IMG/VR virus record: IMGVR_UViG_3300023178_000201 | Coordinates: 1-28,600 of that record | Origin: a virus | Length of the DNA: 28,600 bases | Reading direction: 5' to 3' (one strand) | In this document: positions 1 through 8,729 of the stretch, piece after piece | Layout of the letters: each line of letters begins with the position of its first letter | Numbering within the stretch: position 1 is the stretch's first letter | Program-made: the position numbers and the translations under genes | Notes under the pieces: generated by a model | What the model saw: only the letters and a program-made list of their open reading frames with translations | Database searches by the model: none | What the model was told of the DNA's origin: nothing

Positions 1-3000
1 GGATCTATTTCGGCTCTAGGTTTTCCAGATTGAGACAGTTGCTTTGCTTGTTCCAGTTTACCTTGCCACATCTTTAAAAGTCTTGGTCGATCAGACTGCA
101 TGTCTACAGGTTTAATAAAATTAGGAACTACTCCTTCAGAATAAAAGCCTGCCTTTTCATCTCTATTAAAATTCTTGTCCCCCTTTTTTAATATTTTCGT
201 ATATGCATCCATGGCAAAATATTCGCCAGATGCAGTTCCACTTAAAATTGAATTTTTTGTATTAAACCCTAAATTCGCTTCTGACCAACTATTAAATGCC
301 TCTATACCATTTTCTTTAACCCATTTATTAACTTTAGTTTTTAAAGATTTAATATTTTTAAATTCGATTGCATCAGTGCCAATCTGAAAAGTTCCCGAGG
401 TTGACATTCCTGGCTTGATTCTTTGTTTTAATTGTGGAAATGCATTGATTATGGTTTCCCAAGGAGTTTTGCCTGAAGAAGCACGAATTTGGTCAAAGGT
501 ACTGTGAATCTCTTTATTTTTCCATCTTCTTTTTCCTGTAAAGTCTGCGATTTTATCAAAATTTCTATTAGCTCCCCCCTTCATAGAAGGATCGTTTACA
601 TCTGCGCCTTTAGCTCTTTCTGAATATAAAATATCAGTCTTATTCTCGTAATCGTACTCTCCCTTGCCATAAGTAAATCTAGTTGTTGTCCCAGTTTTCT
701 TATCAGTTACTTGTATAATGGGTAATTGACCATTCCATTCATTAGTAGTCTTCATGCCTTCAAACCCTTTAATATCTTTTTGGGCTCTTGCAAGATTTTT
801 CTCTCTAATTTTTTTAAGTAATTCTGGCTTGCCCCAAGTAGACACAAAATTTGGTATACTTTTAGCAGCATTTGGAATTATTCCTTGTGCAGCCCTCTTT
901 TTGCCACCAGCAGCAATAGCTTTACCTCGTCCAGCTACTGTTCCAGCGGCAGCCTTCTTTTGTCTTTCATAGTCTTTGTATTGTTTTAATTTTTGATAAC
1001 CTCCTCTAGAATCAATAATTTTTTTAATTCCACTACCAATGTTTTTCTTACTTGATGAAACTTTAGCGTCTACATTTTTACCTTTTCTTGAATCTAAATT
1101 AAATGCAGTTGTTAAGTTTTTTTGAAACTGAGGCCCAGGAAAATCCCAAGAACCAGTGCCAGAATCGTTTTTTACAACTGAATTTTTAATATAATTTAAA
1201 GTTGCTTCAAATACTCTTCCTGTAAACTGAGGTCCTGCAGACTTATCTAAGTAATCGCTTAATGGTCCAGAACCCTTAACTTGTCCTCTTGGTACTATAT
1301 CTCTTGCCACATTATCCAATGCAGAAGTCATATGTTTATCAACAATAGCATGGAAGCTAGAACCTTTTGATTGGGCTAGTCTGCCTATAGTGAAATTTCT
1401 CGCTTCAAATTTTGTACCTTTAAAAGCTGGAGGAACTGTCCCATCAAAAACTGAAGATGCAGCGACGGTTTGGTTTTTACCTGTTTCTGATTTGCCAGCT
1501 TCTGCAGTTATAATGCCCTGTCCAGCAGCATTTAATTTAATTACCTGGTTATTAGTTGCTTTAAAATTTGGTACATAACCAGCGGAGTAAAAACTCTTGG
1601 TGCCATAATCAGCGGCAGAATAAAATTTTTCAATGCCATTGTCATAATTAAATCTTTGCATCATGTCTTGATTTAAGATTGCAGATGCACCTGAACCCAT
1701 AAAGTTTTCAATAATTACTTCGTCTGTATTTGCAACAATGTCTTGTTTTTGGGTTTTTGTTTTTTGAAAGTTTTTAATTAAAACTGGAGAAGCGGATTTT
1801 GAAGCTCCACCAACTCCACGATTTATATCTCTTTGCTCCGCAGCAAAAGAGGGAATAAATTTTGAATCAGTATTTGCAGGAACATAACCTTTAGACATAC
1901 CCAAGTCTCTTCGGCCTGCTGCAGCTCTCTGTCCTCTGCCTGCAGGAACTACAGTGCCTTGGCTTGAAATTGCAATGTTGGCTAACGTAGACGACGAAGC
2001 GATTTTTTTTAAGAGCGCATCTTGCGCTATTCGTTCGGTCGTTTGTTTTTTTAAGACGTTGAGTATTGCCTGCTCTTTTGCCACTTGGGTTGTAGAGTCG
2101 CTTAGAATTTTCTGTCGAACCCCCTCTTCGCTCATTAAAATTTGAAGAATTGCAGCTTGCAAACCCTCTTGACGTTTAGTTTCACTGTTGATTGAAAAGA
2201 TTGACTTCAATGCGCTCGCACCTTGTTGAGCGACAAATGCAAATAATTTAATAAATGCCCCGCCGATAAGCACCATGCCTGGACCACTAACAAAGCTTCC
2301 AATGCCTTTAAGTAAAGTTTTACCAATATTAGTACCTGTATCTTCGCCAACTAAGTTATTAAGTCCATCTGCTAAACTTTTAACTGTTTCTAAAACTTTT
2401 TCAATACCTGGACCAAGAGTCATTTCCCCAAGATTCGAAGCAAGTTCTTTAATCGAAAGACCTGTTTGAGTCATTAGTGCAGACATAGTCTTATTAAGCT
2501 CTGCGTTTCTTTGAGTTGCTTCGTTAGTGCTGCCATTTGCTGTTTTTAAAGCCTGGTCATATATACTAAATTCGCTATTTAAATCTTTAATTAAAGCTTT
2601 TAAATTATTAACCTGAAATACTCCAGCAATTAATTCGTCTGTGGCAGCTTTTTGAGCGTCGCTTAATGTATCATAACCTTTAGCGTAATCTTGCAGAACT
2701 GCCATACCTGAACGGAATGCGCCCGTAGCATCTTGAGTAGCAATGCCAATTTCTTCTAATGCTTCCCTGACACTAGATCTTTGAAGTCTTGTAAAAATAC
2801 TCTTAAAAGAGTTCCCTATAACTGCTCCCCCTCGAGCAGTTTGTTGCTGTACACTCGTTACAGCCGCTAATAATTCGTTAAATTCAACTTTTGCAGCTTG
2901 TGCAGTTGCACCTGCACGGGCAAGTCCATCAGCTAAATCTTTTGATGAAACAGCAAAAGCAGCGTCAACATTAGCAAGTCTATTGACTATATCAGAAGAA

Positions 3001-3563
3001 TTTATTGCAGCATCATTAAATCCATTAATTGCAGCAGTTAAAGCGTTAACAGCTTCAACAGAATCCATTCCAGACAACCTTGTTAATGTCATAGCATCTG
3101 CAATTCTTTGTAATGTTTCATCTGCGCTCAAGCCTTGCCTAGCAAATTCTGTAGCTGCGGCAGCAATATCATTAAACGAAGAAGCGGTATCTCTAGCAAC
3201 ATCGAACAATGCTCCGCCAAAGCTTTGTAGGGCAGATTCAGACATATTCATAATAACATTAATATCTTTTAGAGCCTTTTCAACTTCCATTGCGGATTGT
3301 GCCATTGCCTTTAAGGCGTCAGATACTCCGTTAATTACTGAAACAGCAGCTCCAAAAGCAAAAACACGAGCAACGGCAGCGTCCATTGATTTTTCAAATT
3401 CTCCCATTTGGCCAGTAATCCTGCCAAGGGGCTGAACGAGACCTTTTTCATTTAGTTGCAACTTAATGGGCTGAATTTTCTTTTCGCCCATTTTTGCCTG
3501 ATTAGCAATATCCTGATCTAATCCAACAGCCTTAACTCTTACTCTAATATTTTCTTGCGCCAT
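1..3563 (-). CDS. Tail tape-measure protein (TP901-like core), C-terminus cut by window edge
   Basis: Open reading frame of at least 1187 codons from ATG at 3563 to the left edge. Tape-measure proteins set tail length and line the tail tube. Residues about 45-400 look like the TP901-type core: Ala-rich amphipathic helices with stretches such as GITGQMGEFEKSM-like and EFARQGLSADETLQRIADA. A hydrophobic segment lies near 421-450. The rest is modular: a short motif of the form G-[YIV]-[IV]-P-[NA]-[FAN] recurs about four times (near nt 1865-1900, 1563-1590, 846-890, 115-145) between unique segments, two of which resemble PD-(D/E)XK nuclease cores. The gene follows two chaperone candidates, the classical order. 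A GTGTAAA element lies 11 nt before the ATG. Function is confident; the embedded domains are inference. Confidence 0.9.
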   Translation of the reverse strand, partial: MAQENIRVRVKAVGLDQDIANQAKMGEKKIQPIKLQLNEKGLVQPLGRITGQMGEFEKSMDAAVARVFAFGAAVSVINGVSDALKAMAQSAMEVEKALKDINVIMNMSESALQSFGGALFDVARDTASSFNDIAAAATEFARQGLSADETLQRIADAMTLTRLSGMDSVEAVNALTAAINGFNDAAINSSDIVNRLANVDAAFAVSSKDLADGLARAGATAQAAKVEFNELLAAVTSVQQQTARGGAVIGNSFKSIFTRLQRSSVREALEEIGIATQDATGAFRSGMAVLQDYAKGYDTLSDAQKAATDELIAGVFQVNNLKALIKDLNSEFSIYDQALKTANGSTNEATQRNAELNKTMSALMTQTGLSIKELASNLGEMTLGPGIEKVLETVKSLADGLNNLVGEDTGTNIGKTLLKGIGSFVSGPGMVLIGGAFIKLFAFVAQQGASALKSIFSINSETKRQEGLQAAILQILMSEEGVRQKILSDSTTQVAKEQAILNVLKKQTTERIAQDALLKKIASSSTLANIAISSQGTVVPAGRGQRAAAGRRDLGMSKGYVPANTDSKFIPSFAAEQRDINRGVGGASKSASPVLIKNFQKTKTQKQDIVANTDEVIIENFMGSGASAILNQDMMQRFNYDNGIEKFYSAADYGTKSFYSAGYVPNFKATNNQVIKLNAAGQGIITAEAGKSETGKNQTVAASSVFDGTVPPAFKGTKFEARNFTIGRLAQSKGSSFHAIVDKHMTSALDNVARDIVPRGQVKGSGPLSDYLDKSAGPQFTGRVFEATLNYIKNSVVKNDSGTGSWDFPGPQFQKNLTTAFNLDSRKGKNVDAKVSSSKKNIGSGIKKIIDSRGGYQKLKQYKDYERQKKAAAGTVAGRGKAIAAGGKKRAAQGIIPNAAKSIPNFVSTWGKPELLKKIREKNLARAQKDIKGFEGMKTTNEWNGQLPIIQVTDKKTGTTTRFTYGKGEYDYENKTDILYSERAKGADVNDPSMKGGANRNFDKIADFTGKRRWKNKEIHSTFDQIRASSGKTPWETIINAFPQLKQRIKPGMSTSGTFQIGTDAIEFKNIKSLKTKVNKWVKENGIEAFNSWSEANLGFNTKNSILSGTASGEYFAMDAYTKILKKGDKNFNRDEKAGFYSEGVVPNFIKPVDMQSDRPRLLKMWQGKLEQAKQLSQSGKPRAEID

Positions 3564-3600
3564 GTTAAATATAATTTACACTAAACTAACCCTTTTATCT

Positions 3601-4686
3601 TTAAGATTCGTCTAAGAAATCCATAATTGATAAGGTTCCTTTCTTTTTGCCATCTTTTTGTTTGGCGAGATCAAAGATATCCTTACCTTTTCTTTCGACC
3701 CCCATATTATCATAATCTTCTTTTTTCGCCCCAACCATTGAAAAGGCTTTTTCGCTATCATTACCTTTTTCCATAAGTTTCCTCGCCTTTTCTCCTTTTT
3801 CTGCCCACTCTAGTAATTTGTCGGGGTCTCTATGGTATTGTTTTGGAGGTGCAGTGTTTTTAATTATAGACCTTAAAACCCTAGCATAGCTTAGCAAATT
3901 TAATTGATAAAAACTTAACTCGTGAACGGGTCTTCCAAAAAACTCAGCTGGAGCTTCTTCTATTAAAGAAAAATAAGAAGTAAAAAACGGGCTAACCGAT
4001 AAATCTTTAATTGCCGTAATATCAAGAACTTTCATGCCCTCATTGTAAGATTGAACAATTAATGCGATATCTTCGTGGGAAAGATAATCTTGATCGTCTT
4101 TAGAGAACAAAGGTTTTTCGCACTTGCTATCTTCATATAAAGCATATATCATTGTATAACTATTCATTTGTACATTTGCATAAGCCTCGCAAGTAGTACC
4201 AATATGTTTTTGTCTTTTCGCTTCTTTTTCTCTAAGTTTTCCCTCAACCTGATCAATACTATTCTGAACTGTTTTAATTTGTTTTTCTATGTTTAACTTA
4301 GACTTTGTTTCTTCTAAATTTTTAAGAAATTCTTTTTGAGAAGCAACCCATTTTTCATCTTCTTCTGTCCACAGCCCACTATCATACATGCGCTGCAACG
4401 CTTCTTTCTTTGTTGGAATTCCGCTGTCCTTAGCTTTATTAAAAAATTCTTCGTATTTATCGTCAAGATGTATTTGATCTTGTAATGCAAAATGTTTGGC
4501 AAAACACTTTATTTCCGAGCGCTCCGCATTATACATTGCGCTATCTTTTGAAGGTTTTATAAAAATAACAGAAGAGCCTTTTATTAAGGCGTCTAGAGCT
4601 TTTCTGAGCCTGATTTCTTTAAGCTCTGCTATTTCATCAGGTCTTTTACTTTCTTCAGTTTTTTTTTGACTTTTACTTTCAGCCAT
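3601..4686 (-). CDS. Putative tail assembly chaperone 2 / virion assembly protein
   Basis: 361-aa soluble, Lys/Glu-rich protein between the tail-tube genes and the tape-measure gene, where siphophages encode tail assembly chaperones. Residues about 105-160 are charged and helical and probably form a coiled coil. A compact region follows (about 165-290, including SPFFTSYFSLIEEAPAEFF and LSFYQLNLLSYARVLRS), then a Lys-rich tail. It starts 11 nt after the preceding gene, so the two are probably co-transcribed. I found no obvious slippery heptamer that would fuse it to the upstream gene by frameshift, unlike lambda G/GT. The name rests mainly on synteny and size; no catalytic motif is visible. 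Confidence 0.5.
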   Translation of the reverse strand: MAESKSQKKTEESKRPDEIAELKEIRLRKALDALIKGSSVIFIKPSKDSAMYNAERSEIKCFAKHFALQDQIHLDDKYEEFFNKAKDSGIPTKKEALQRMYDSGLWTEEDEKWVASQKEFLKNLEETKSKLNIEKQIKTVQNSIDQVEGKLREKEAKRQKHIGTTCEAYANVQMNSYTMIYALYEDSKCEKPLFSKDDQDYLSHEDIALIVQSYNEGMKVLDITAIKDLSVSPFFTSYFSLIEEAPAEFFGRPVHELSFYQLNLLSYARVLRSIIKNTAPPKQYHRDPDKLLEWAEKGEKARKLMEKGNDSEKAFSMVGAKKEDYDNMGVERKGKDIFDLAKQKDGKKKGTLSIMDFLDES

Positions 4687-4697
4687 TTTTCATGGCC

Positions 4698-5567
4698 TTA
4701 TTCGGTATCTATTTCTTCAAGAAGTCGATCAAAGTCGTCCTGATTTGAAACTCCACTCATATACCAAATTGTAGTTAGCGAGCTTAGTTTGTCAATAGAA
4801 CGGAGGTATACTTCATCATTTTGCTCGTCAAGCTCGAGATAAGACTGATATTTATCATCATATGTTTCTCCAGGAAATAAAGGAATGACTTCGGCGTCAT
4901 CTTGATCGCCATAAGAAACATGTGCAAGATTAAGCAAATACCAAGTAATGGTTTTATTTCTTGCTTTAATATCTGCAGTATGGTCAAACATACTAGCCTG
5001 AACAGCCTCAAAATCAGTCAACTCTTTTCTAATAATCCCTAATTCTTCTACAGCCGTACGAAGCCTTTCGTTTTCATCATTGCTCCGCTCATCTTCGGTT
5101 TTTAAACTAAAGCGCTGGACAGCCTGCTGTTTTTCATACAAGCGGACATAAAGCTGGGAATACCTGGATTTTTCTTCTTCGGTGAGAGACCCACCAACGT
5201 CTAAATGCTGCTTTGCAAGCATTGCTCTAGTAAGTAGTCCCATTTTAATGTATTTATTCAACCAAATACTATAAAACATATCTCCGTCCTCCAGCTGAGT
5301 TCGGGTAGGTTTTCTTAAAACAACCCTCACTGGTTGTTCTTCGACAACGTCTCGCATTTCGGTAACAATTTTCTTTTCTTTTACCTTGCGAGTTTCTGTA
5401 ACAAGAACTTTTTCCATCTTGCCAGTTTCTTTATTCTTTTTTCTTTTTTCTACTTCAACTTCTTTCTCAACCTCGATTTCTTTTTCAACTTCAACTTCTT
5501 TTTGTGAATTAACTTCAAGAGAAACTGAGAAAGAATATAATTGCTTATTAATTGCGGTGACAGCCAT
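4698..5567 (-). CDS. Putative tail assembly chaperone 1 with EVEKE repeat
   Basis: 289-aa protein. After a beta-like N-terminus (residues 1-20) comes a low-complexity repeat (about 23-41) alternating Glu-Val and Glu-Lys, then a basic stretch (42-68). A helical region with LEDGDMFYSIWLNKYIKMGLLT and SLTEEEKSRYSQLYVRLYEKQ follows. That kind of segment occurs in phage proteins encoded between tube and tape-measure genes, which I take to be tail assembly chaperones; this is family memory plus synteny, not a search. The repeat is also visible in the DNA (about 5440-5510). A near-perfect inverted repeat lies just upstream (5579-5604) and may be a weak terminator or operator. Confidence 0.5.
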   Translation of the reverse strand: MAVTAINKQLYSFSVSLEVNSQKEVEVEKEIEVEKEVEVEKRKKNKETGKMEKVLVTETRKVKEKKIVTEMRDVVEEQPVRVVLRKPTRTQLEDGDMFYSIWLNKYIKMGLLTRAMLAKQHLDVGGSLTEEEKSRYSQLYVRLYEKQQAVQRFSLKTEDERSNDENERLRTAVEELGIIRKELTDFEAVQASMFDHTADIKARNKTITWYLLNLAHVSYGDQDDAEVIPLFPGETYDDKYQSYLELDEQNDEVYLRSIDKLSSLTTIWYMSGVSNQDDFDRLLEEIDTE

Positions 5568-5578
5568 GATAAATAGTT

Positions 5579-5604
5579 TAAACTAGAATATTATATCTAG
5601 TTTA
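5579..5604. repeat. AT-rich inverted repeat upstream of chaperone gene
   Basis: TAAACTAGA and TCTAGTTTA form a perfect 9-bp inverted repeat around an 8-nt AT-only loop. A second 12-bp palindrome, TAGTTTAAACTA (5574-5585), overlaps one arm. It lies between the end of the tail-tube-like gene and the chaperone start at 5567. No clean T-tract follows on the minus strand, so it may be an operator, an RNA processing site or only a weak terminator. Confidence 0.4.
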
Positions 5605-5624
5605 TTTAAAAATTAAATTTTTTT

Positions 5625-6398
5625 TTAGCTAAAATCTGTAACAGTCATTGTTCCAGTTAACACTCCACCCTCACTTACAGTTACGCCTTGCGAAGTGATA
5701 AAGCCATTCACCTGACGCTTCCATTGTCCTCCGCATAAACCTCCAAGGGTTAGCACCAAAGAAGTTAATTCTGGACATTTATATCCGCAATCCCCAATTG
5801 TACCACTAAGATTATCGCCTTCCATTGTCAACTCTTCTGTTCCGTCCGTGCGATATTTAAAAATTGGACAAAAATCTCCAAGTCCATAAATTGCATCAAA
5901 GCCTTGAGATAGACTATATGAAGCTCTAAATGAATCTAACCCAACACTTGTTCCATTGCCCGCTCCATGAAGCAAATCTCCCCCTACAGTAGCTTTATTA
6001 GATACTTCAACGCCTCCCCCTTTTGGAGTAGTGTTTGGATCTAAACTTGGTGGAGCAAAAAATTGAAAACTTGCAGACGACGTAACAACTTGATTCGGCT
6101 CGACATCAACCGAAAGATCTGTAAGCAACCCATCTTGGCCTGAACTACCGCCGACTTGGATATTTTCTCCGTCAACTTCAGGATTAAGCATTTCAAAAAA
6201 TTCAGGATCTAAAGCGCTACCAACAAATTCAAAATTTGCATCGCCTCCAGAAGGTCCCGACGGGACAACTCCAATAGTACCTTTATAACCTACACTACGA
6301 ATTCCTTCGTACCCTTTTTGAGCATTCATACTTGCGCTGGACGCAAAAAAGTTATACTCACCAATCTTAACTAAAACATCTGAATAAAATATCGCCAT
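5625..6398 (-). CDS. Tail-tube-like protein 3 (probable paralogue)
   Basis: 257 aa from ATG at 6398. An upstream ATG at 6422 overlaps the previous stop codon, but 6398 is preferred because a GTGTATT element sits exactly 7 nt before it, as at other late gene starts here. The sequence is Gly/Ser-rich and beta-like. Two stretches, DSFRASYSLSQGFDAIYGLG and VTSSASFQFFAPP, occupy the same relative places as similar stretches in the two upstream tube proteins. CG-spaced cysteines near the C-terminus (CGYKCPEL, GGLCGG) are unusual. Probable role: a second tube, tube-initiator or tail-decorating protein. It is the weakest member of the three-gene tube-like set. Confidence 0.5.
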   Translation of the reverse strand: MAIFYSDVLVKIGEYNFFASSASMNAQKGYEGIRSVGYKGTIGVVPSGPSGGDANFEFVGSALDPEFFEMLNPEVDGENIQVGGSSGQDGLLTDLSVDVEPNQVVTSSASFQFFAPPSLDPNTTPKGGGVEVSNKATVGGDLLHGAGNGTSVGLDSFRASYSLSQGFDAIYGLGDFCPIFKYRTDGTEELTMEGDNLSGTIGDCGYKCPELTSLVLTLGGLCGGQWKRQVNGFITSQGVTVSEGGVLTGTMTVTDFS

Positions 6399-6412
6399 AC
6401 ATATTAATACAC
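6399..6412 (-). promoter_or_regulatory. Late promoter-like element GTGTATT-N7-ATG
   Basis: GTGTATT (6406-6412), then 7 nt, then the ATG at 6398. It matches the spacing at the portal, 64-aa, tube-2 and 26169 genes, and it decides the start. If it acts as a -10 element the transcript would begin at or beside the ATG. Confidence 0.5.
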
Positions 6413-6418
6413 TAAAAA

Positions 6419-7270
6419 TCAATAAGAAAGACCATTTAATATTTTTCTTAAATGATTTATGTTTGTAATATAAGATTTGTAAGAAAATGTTGCTTCAAGA
6501 AATTCATGTATAGAACCAACTTGATTATAATCCATTAACTTAGCATCCTTCATGAAAAAACTCCGAATAGCATCTCCACTTAGACAATCCTTAAAAACAA
6601 TATTTAAATCTTGTGTCTCTGGAGAACAAATGAAATCAAACAAATTCTTTGATTCGTAATCGTCTACATGCAATACAAATTGACAGTCAACTTGTATAGG
6701 GAATTCTACTCTAAATTCAAGAGGCTCAAGAGATCCAAGTTTAAAAATTGGCTCTCTTTCAATATCAATTTGAAAATTAAAAGATTGTATCCTATTCGTT
6801 TGATGGCCTTTGACATTTAAAATTATACTCTCGGGGGTAGCAATCATAATTGTCGGATCTCGTTCTGGCCTTTGATTTAAAAATATATCTGTGTCTCCTC
6901 CTGAATTACCATAACATAACAAAGAAAAATTTAAAGTGGGTATGCTTCCAACACTGCATTCGCAATTATAACTTGTTACTTGGGCTCTTGAAAAAATATA
7001 ATTTTGACCATTATTGTATCGAGTTTCCCCATATATTTCAGTACTATCCAGCATTTCTATTATTGGGTCAGTGGGAGACACCATAAATCTTTCAATATCA
7101 CAAGTCGATGTTAATGGCTGCTCAACTACTCCGCCTAAAAAACCTCCATCTCTACCAATAGCATTTACATAGGTTTCTTCTGCGGCCCAACCAACCGCAC
7201 AAGATTGCACTCCCCTTATTCTTTCTCCATTTATATATAAATCTTGAGTATCGTGTTTATGCCCTCTCAT
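6419..7270 (-). CDS. Tail-tube-like protein 2 (paralogue of major tail protein)
   Basis: 283-aa protein directly after the major tail-tube gene and clearly related to it. SYNCECSVGSIPTLNFSLL (residues about 100-118) corresponds to SYSLEAAVGDIATCSVSVE in the major tube (about 149-167), and IQSFNFQIDIEREPIFKLGS (161-180) to IQSFTLDVPMSRTPLNRIGS (273-292). Probable role: a tube-like protein at one tail end, or part of a hetero-oligomeric tube. The gene is separated from the major tube gene by a strong terminator and has its own GTGTATA element 7 nt before the ATG, so it is expressed independently. Arg codons are mostly AGA, unlike the highly expressed major tube gene. Confidence 0.65.
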   Translation of the reverse strand: MRGHKHDTQDLYINGERIRGVQSCAVGWAAEETYVNAIGRDGGFLGGVVEQPLTSTCDIERFMVSPTDPIIEMLDSTEIYGETRYNNGQNYIFSRAQVTSYNCECSVGSIPTLNFSLLCYGNSGGDTDIFLNQRPERDPTIMIATPESIILNVKGHQTNRIQSFNFQIDIEREPIFKLGSLEPLEFRVEFPIQVDCQFVLHVDDYESKNLFDFICSPETQDLNIVFKDCLSGDAIRSFFMKDAKLMDYNQVGSIHEFLEATFSYKSYITNINHLRKILNGLSY

Positions 7271-7284
7271 TTTTATATATACAC
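7271..7284 (-). promoter_or_regulatory. Late promoter-like element GTGTATA-N7-ATG
   Basis: GTGTATA (7278-7284) lies 7 nt from the ATG at 7270 and directly abuts the T-tract of the preceding terminator. The leader would be zero to a few bases and no Shine-Dalgarno is present. Confidence 0.55.
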
Positions 7285-7312
7285 AAAAAAACCCCCGCCT
7301 TTTGGGCGGGGG
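7285..7312 (-). terminator. Strong rho-independent terminator after major tail-tube gene
   Basis: On the minus strand CCCCCGCC, a 5-nt loop and GGCGGGGG form a perfect 8-bp G/C stem followed by seven T (7285-7291). It ends the transcript of the major tail-tube gene. Confidence 0.92.
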
Positions 7313-7362
7313 CTTAGTTTGTTAGAATTTCTTAACTTAAATCAAGTTACACGGATCTGCTC

Positions 7363-8643
7363 TTATAGCGGGTTAGAAGCGTCCTGTCCGTAGACCTTAG
7401 GATCGGTTCCAATTTCGTAGTCCAAGGTGTCAGTCTTCCACATGTAAAGACCATTTCCAGTACCATTAGCACCACCTTGTTGTGTGCTGAATACGAGATC
7501 AACGGTCTTATTGTCTCCGATAGAGGAGGAGAAGTTTTGACTGTCAAGAGATAAACCTTTGATAAGGTACTCTTGAACAATTTCTCCAGTATCTCCAGAG
7601 TCATCGTCAGAAGCACATGGTTGACGAAGAGTGATACGAACGTTACGTTGTTCTGCATCAGAACAAAGAAGGTTCGCAAGAGCACCGTCAGCCAAGTCAG
7701 ACATCAATGCGCTTACGCTCAAGGTAAGAGTCATTGGAGTGTCAAGCTCACGACCATATGGAAATACACTTCCGATACGATTAAGAGGAGTACGTGACAT
7801 TGGAACGTCCAAAGTAAAGCTTTGGATATGGCAAGCGCTATCGCTTTCCATATAAGCTCCACCCATTGCAACAGCATTTCCGCTAACACTGGTGGAGTCT
7901 GCTGCGCCAGCATTACCAGCGTCATTGAAGTTGATGATGATGTCACCAGGACGTACACAAGCAACATCGTAATCACCAGCTTTTTGTCCAGCAAGTGAAC
8001 CAGCAGGGAAGGATGCAAGGTTACCAGCGTCTGTAGCTAAGACGCCTGCATCATCATATTGAGGATATAATGTTGCGCCAGTTCCAGAATTAAGGGATGG
8101 GTTGGCGATGTTTGTACCCGAAGATTGGAAGCTAATGTTGCTAGCTTCAACGCTTACGGAACAAGTAGCAATATCGCCAACTGCAGCCTCAAGGCTGTAG
8201 CTAGTAACAGAACCGTTTCCGATTCCGATAACGCCTTCTTGAGTACCGTCAACAAGCTCATTGTTGTCGTCTCCATAAGAAGCAACACTGATGTAATAAT
8301 TCTTATCATCAGAAGCTGCAGTCATGAATCCAGACAATGCTTGCTTCAATTGTGAAGCGTCAGTTACGCTACGGTCTGTAGTAAATTGAAAACCAAGATT
8401 TTTTTCGTTGTGTCCACCATGAGCATAGTAGCTGAAGTCAAGATTGACTGTGGGTGGCTCAACAACTTTTCTCTCGATGGCGGTCAACTGACCGAATTCA
8501 TTGATGTCGGTACGGTTGATTTCTACACCGTGAGATATGTCTTGTACACGAAGAAGCTGATCGTCGGAGCTAAGCTCGTGATGCTTATCTTTCTCTTTTA
8601 CGAATAAAGCTTCTGATTGATAGATTACTCTGTTTCTAGCCAT
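7363..8643 (-). CDS. Major tail tube protein
   Basis: 426-aa protein made of alternating beta-like segments, with an N-terminal DNQLLRVQDISHGVEINR-type region and a C-terminal region holding IQSFTLDVPMSRTPLNRIGS (273-292). It polymerises to form the tail tube. Evidence: position between the neck genes and the chaperone/tape-measure genes; a strong terminator directly after it; and a codon bias shared with the capsid gene (CGT/CGC arginine, higher GC), expected of a very abundant virion protein. Two shorter paralogues follow. Long for a siphophage tube subunit, so an extra surface domain around residues 170-270 (Gly/Ala/Asp-rich) is likely. No sheath-like neighbour is present. Confidence 0.8.
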   Translation of the reverse strand: MARNRVIYQSEALFVKEKDKHHELSSDDQLLRVQDISHGVEINRTDINEFGQLTAIERKVVEPPTVNLDFSYYAHGGHNEKNLGFQFTTDRSVTDASQLKQALSGFMTAASDDKNYYISVASYGDDNNELVDGTQEGVIGIGNGSVTSYSLEAAVGDIATCSVSVEASNISFQSSGTNIANPSLNSGTGATLYPQYDDAGVLATDAGNLASFPAGSLAGQKAGDYDVACVRPGDIIINFNDAGNAGAADSTSVSGNAVAMGGAYMESDSACHIQSFTLDVPMSRTPLNRIGSVFPYGRELDTPMTLTLSVSALMSDLADGALANLLCSDAEQRNVRITLRQPCASDDDSGDTGEIVQEYLIKGLSLDSQNFSSSIGDNKTVDLVFSTQQGGANGTGNGLYMWKTDTLDYEIGTDPKVYGQDASNPL

Positions 8644-8729
8644 AATTTTTTAATTTTTGATTGTAAGATTAAGGGTTACTGTATATTACATAGTCAAAAC
8701 CCAAATGAGAACTTTTTTTTTAAAAAAAA
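8644..8729. other. Intergenic region before tail-tube gene
   Basis: 86 bases, very AT-rich. It contains minus-strand TTGACT (8692-8697) with a possible CTTAAT about 18 bp downstream, which would give a leader of about 40 nt. A GGGTT/AACCC inverted repeat brackets part of it. It is the only clear non-coding gap inside this unit, so a dedicated tube promoter is plausible but not proven. Confidence 0.35.

Noticed and set aside
2983-3435. 150-codon plus-strand open frame
   Set aside because: It is antisense to the conserved tape-measure core, has Ala/Ser-rich shadow composition, and no start signal.
4686-4700. Programmed frameshift joining the two tail-chaperone candidates
   Set aside because: No slippery heptamer; stop and start are 11 nt apart and the second gene has its own ATG.
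6399-6422. ATG 6422 as start of the third tube-like gene
   Set aside because: It overlaps the stop of the previous gene, but 6398 has a late element at the usual distance; 6422 stays possible.
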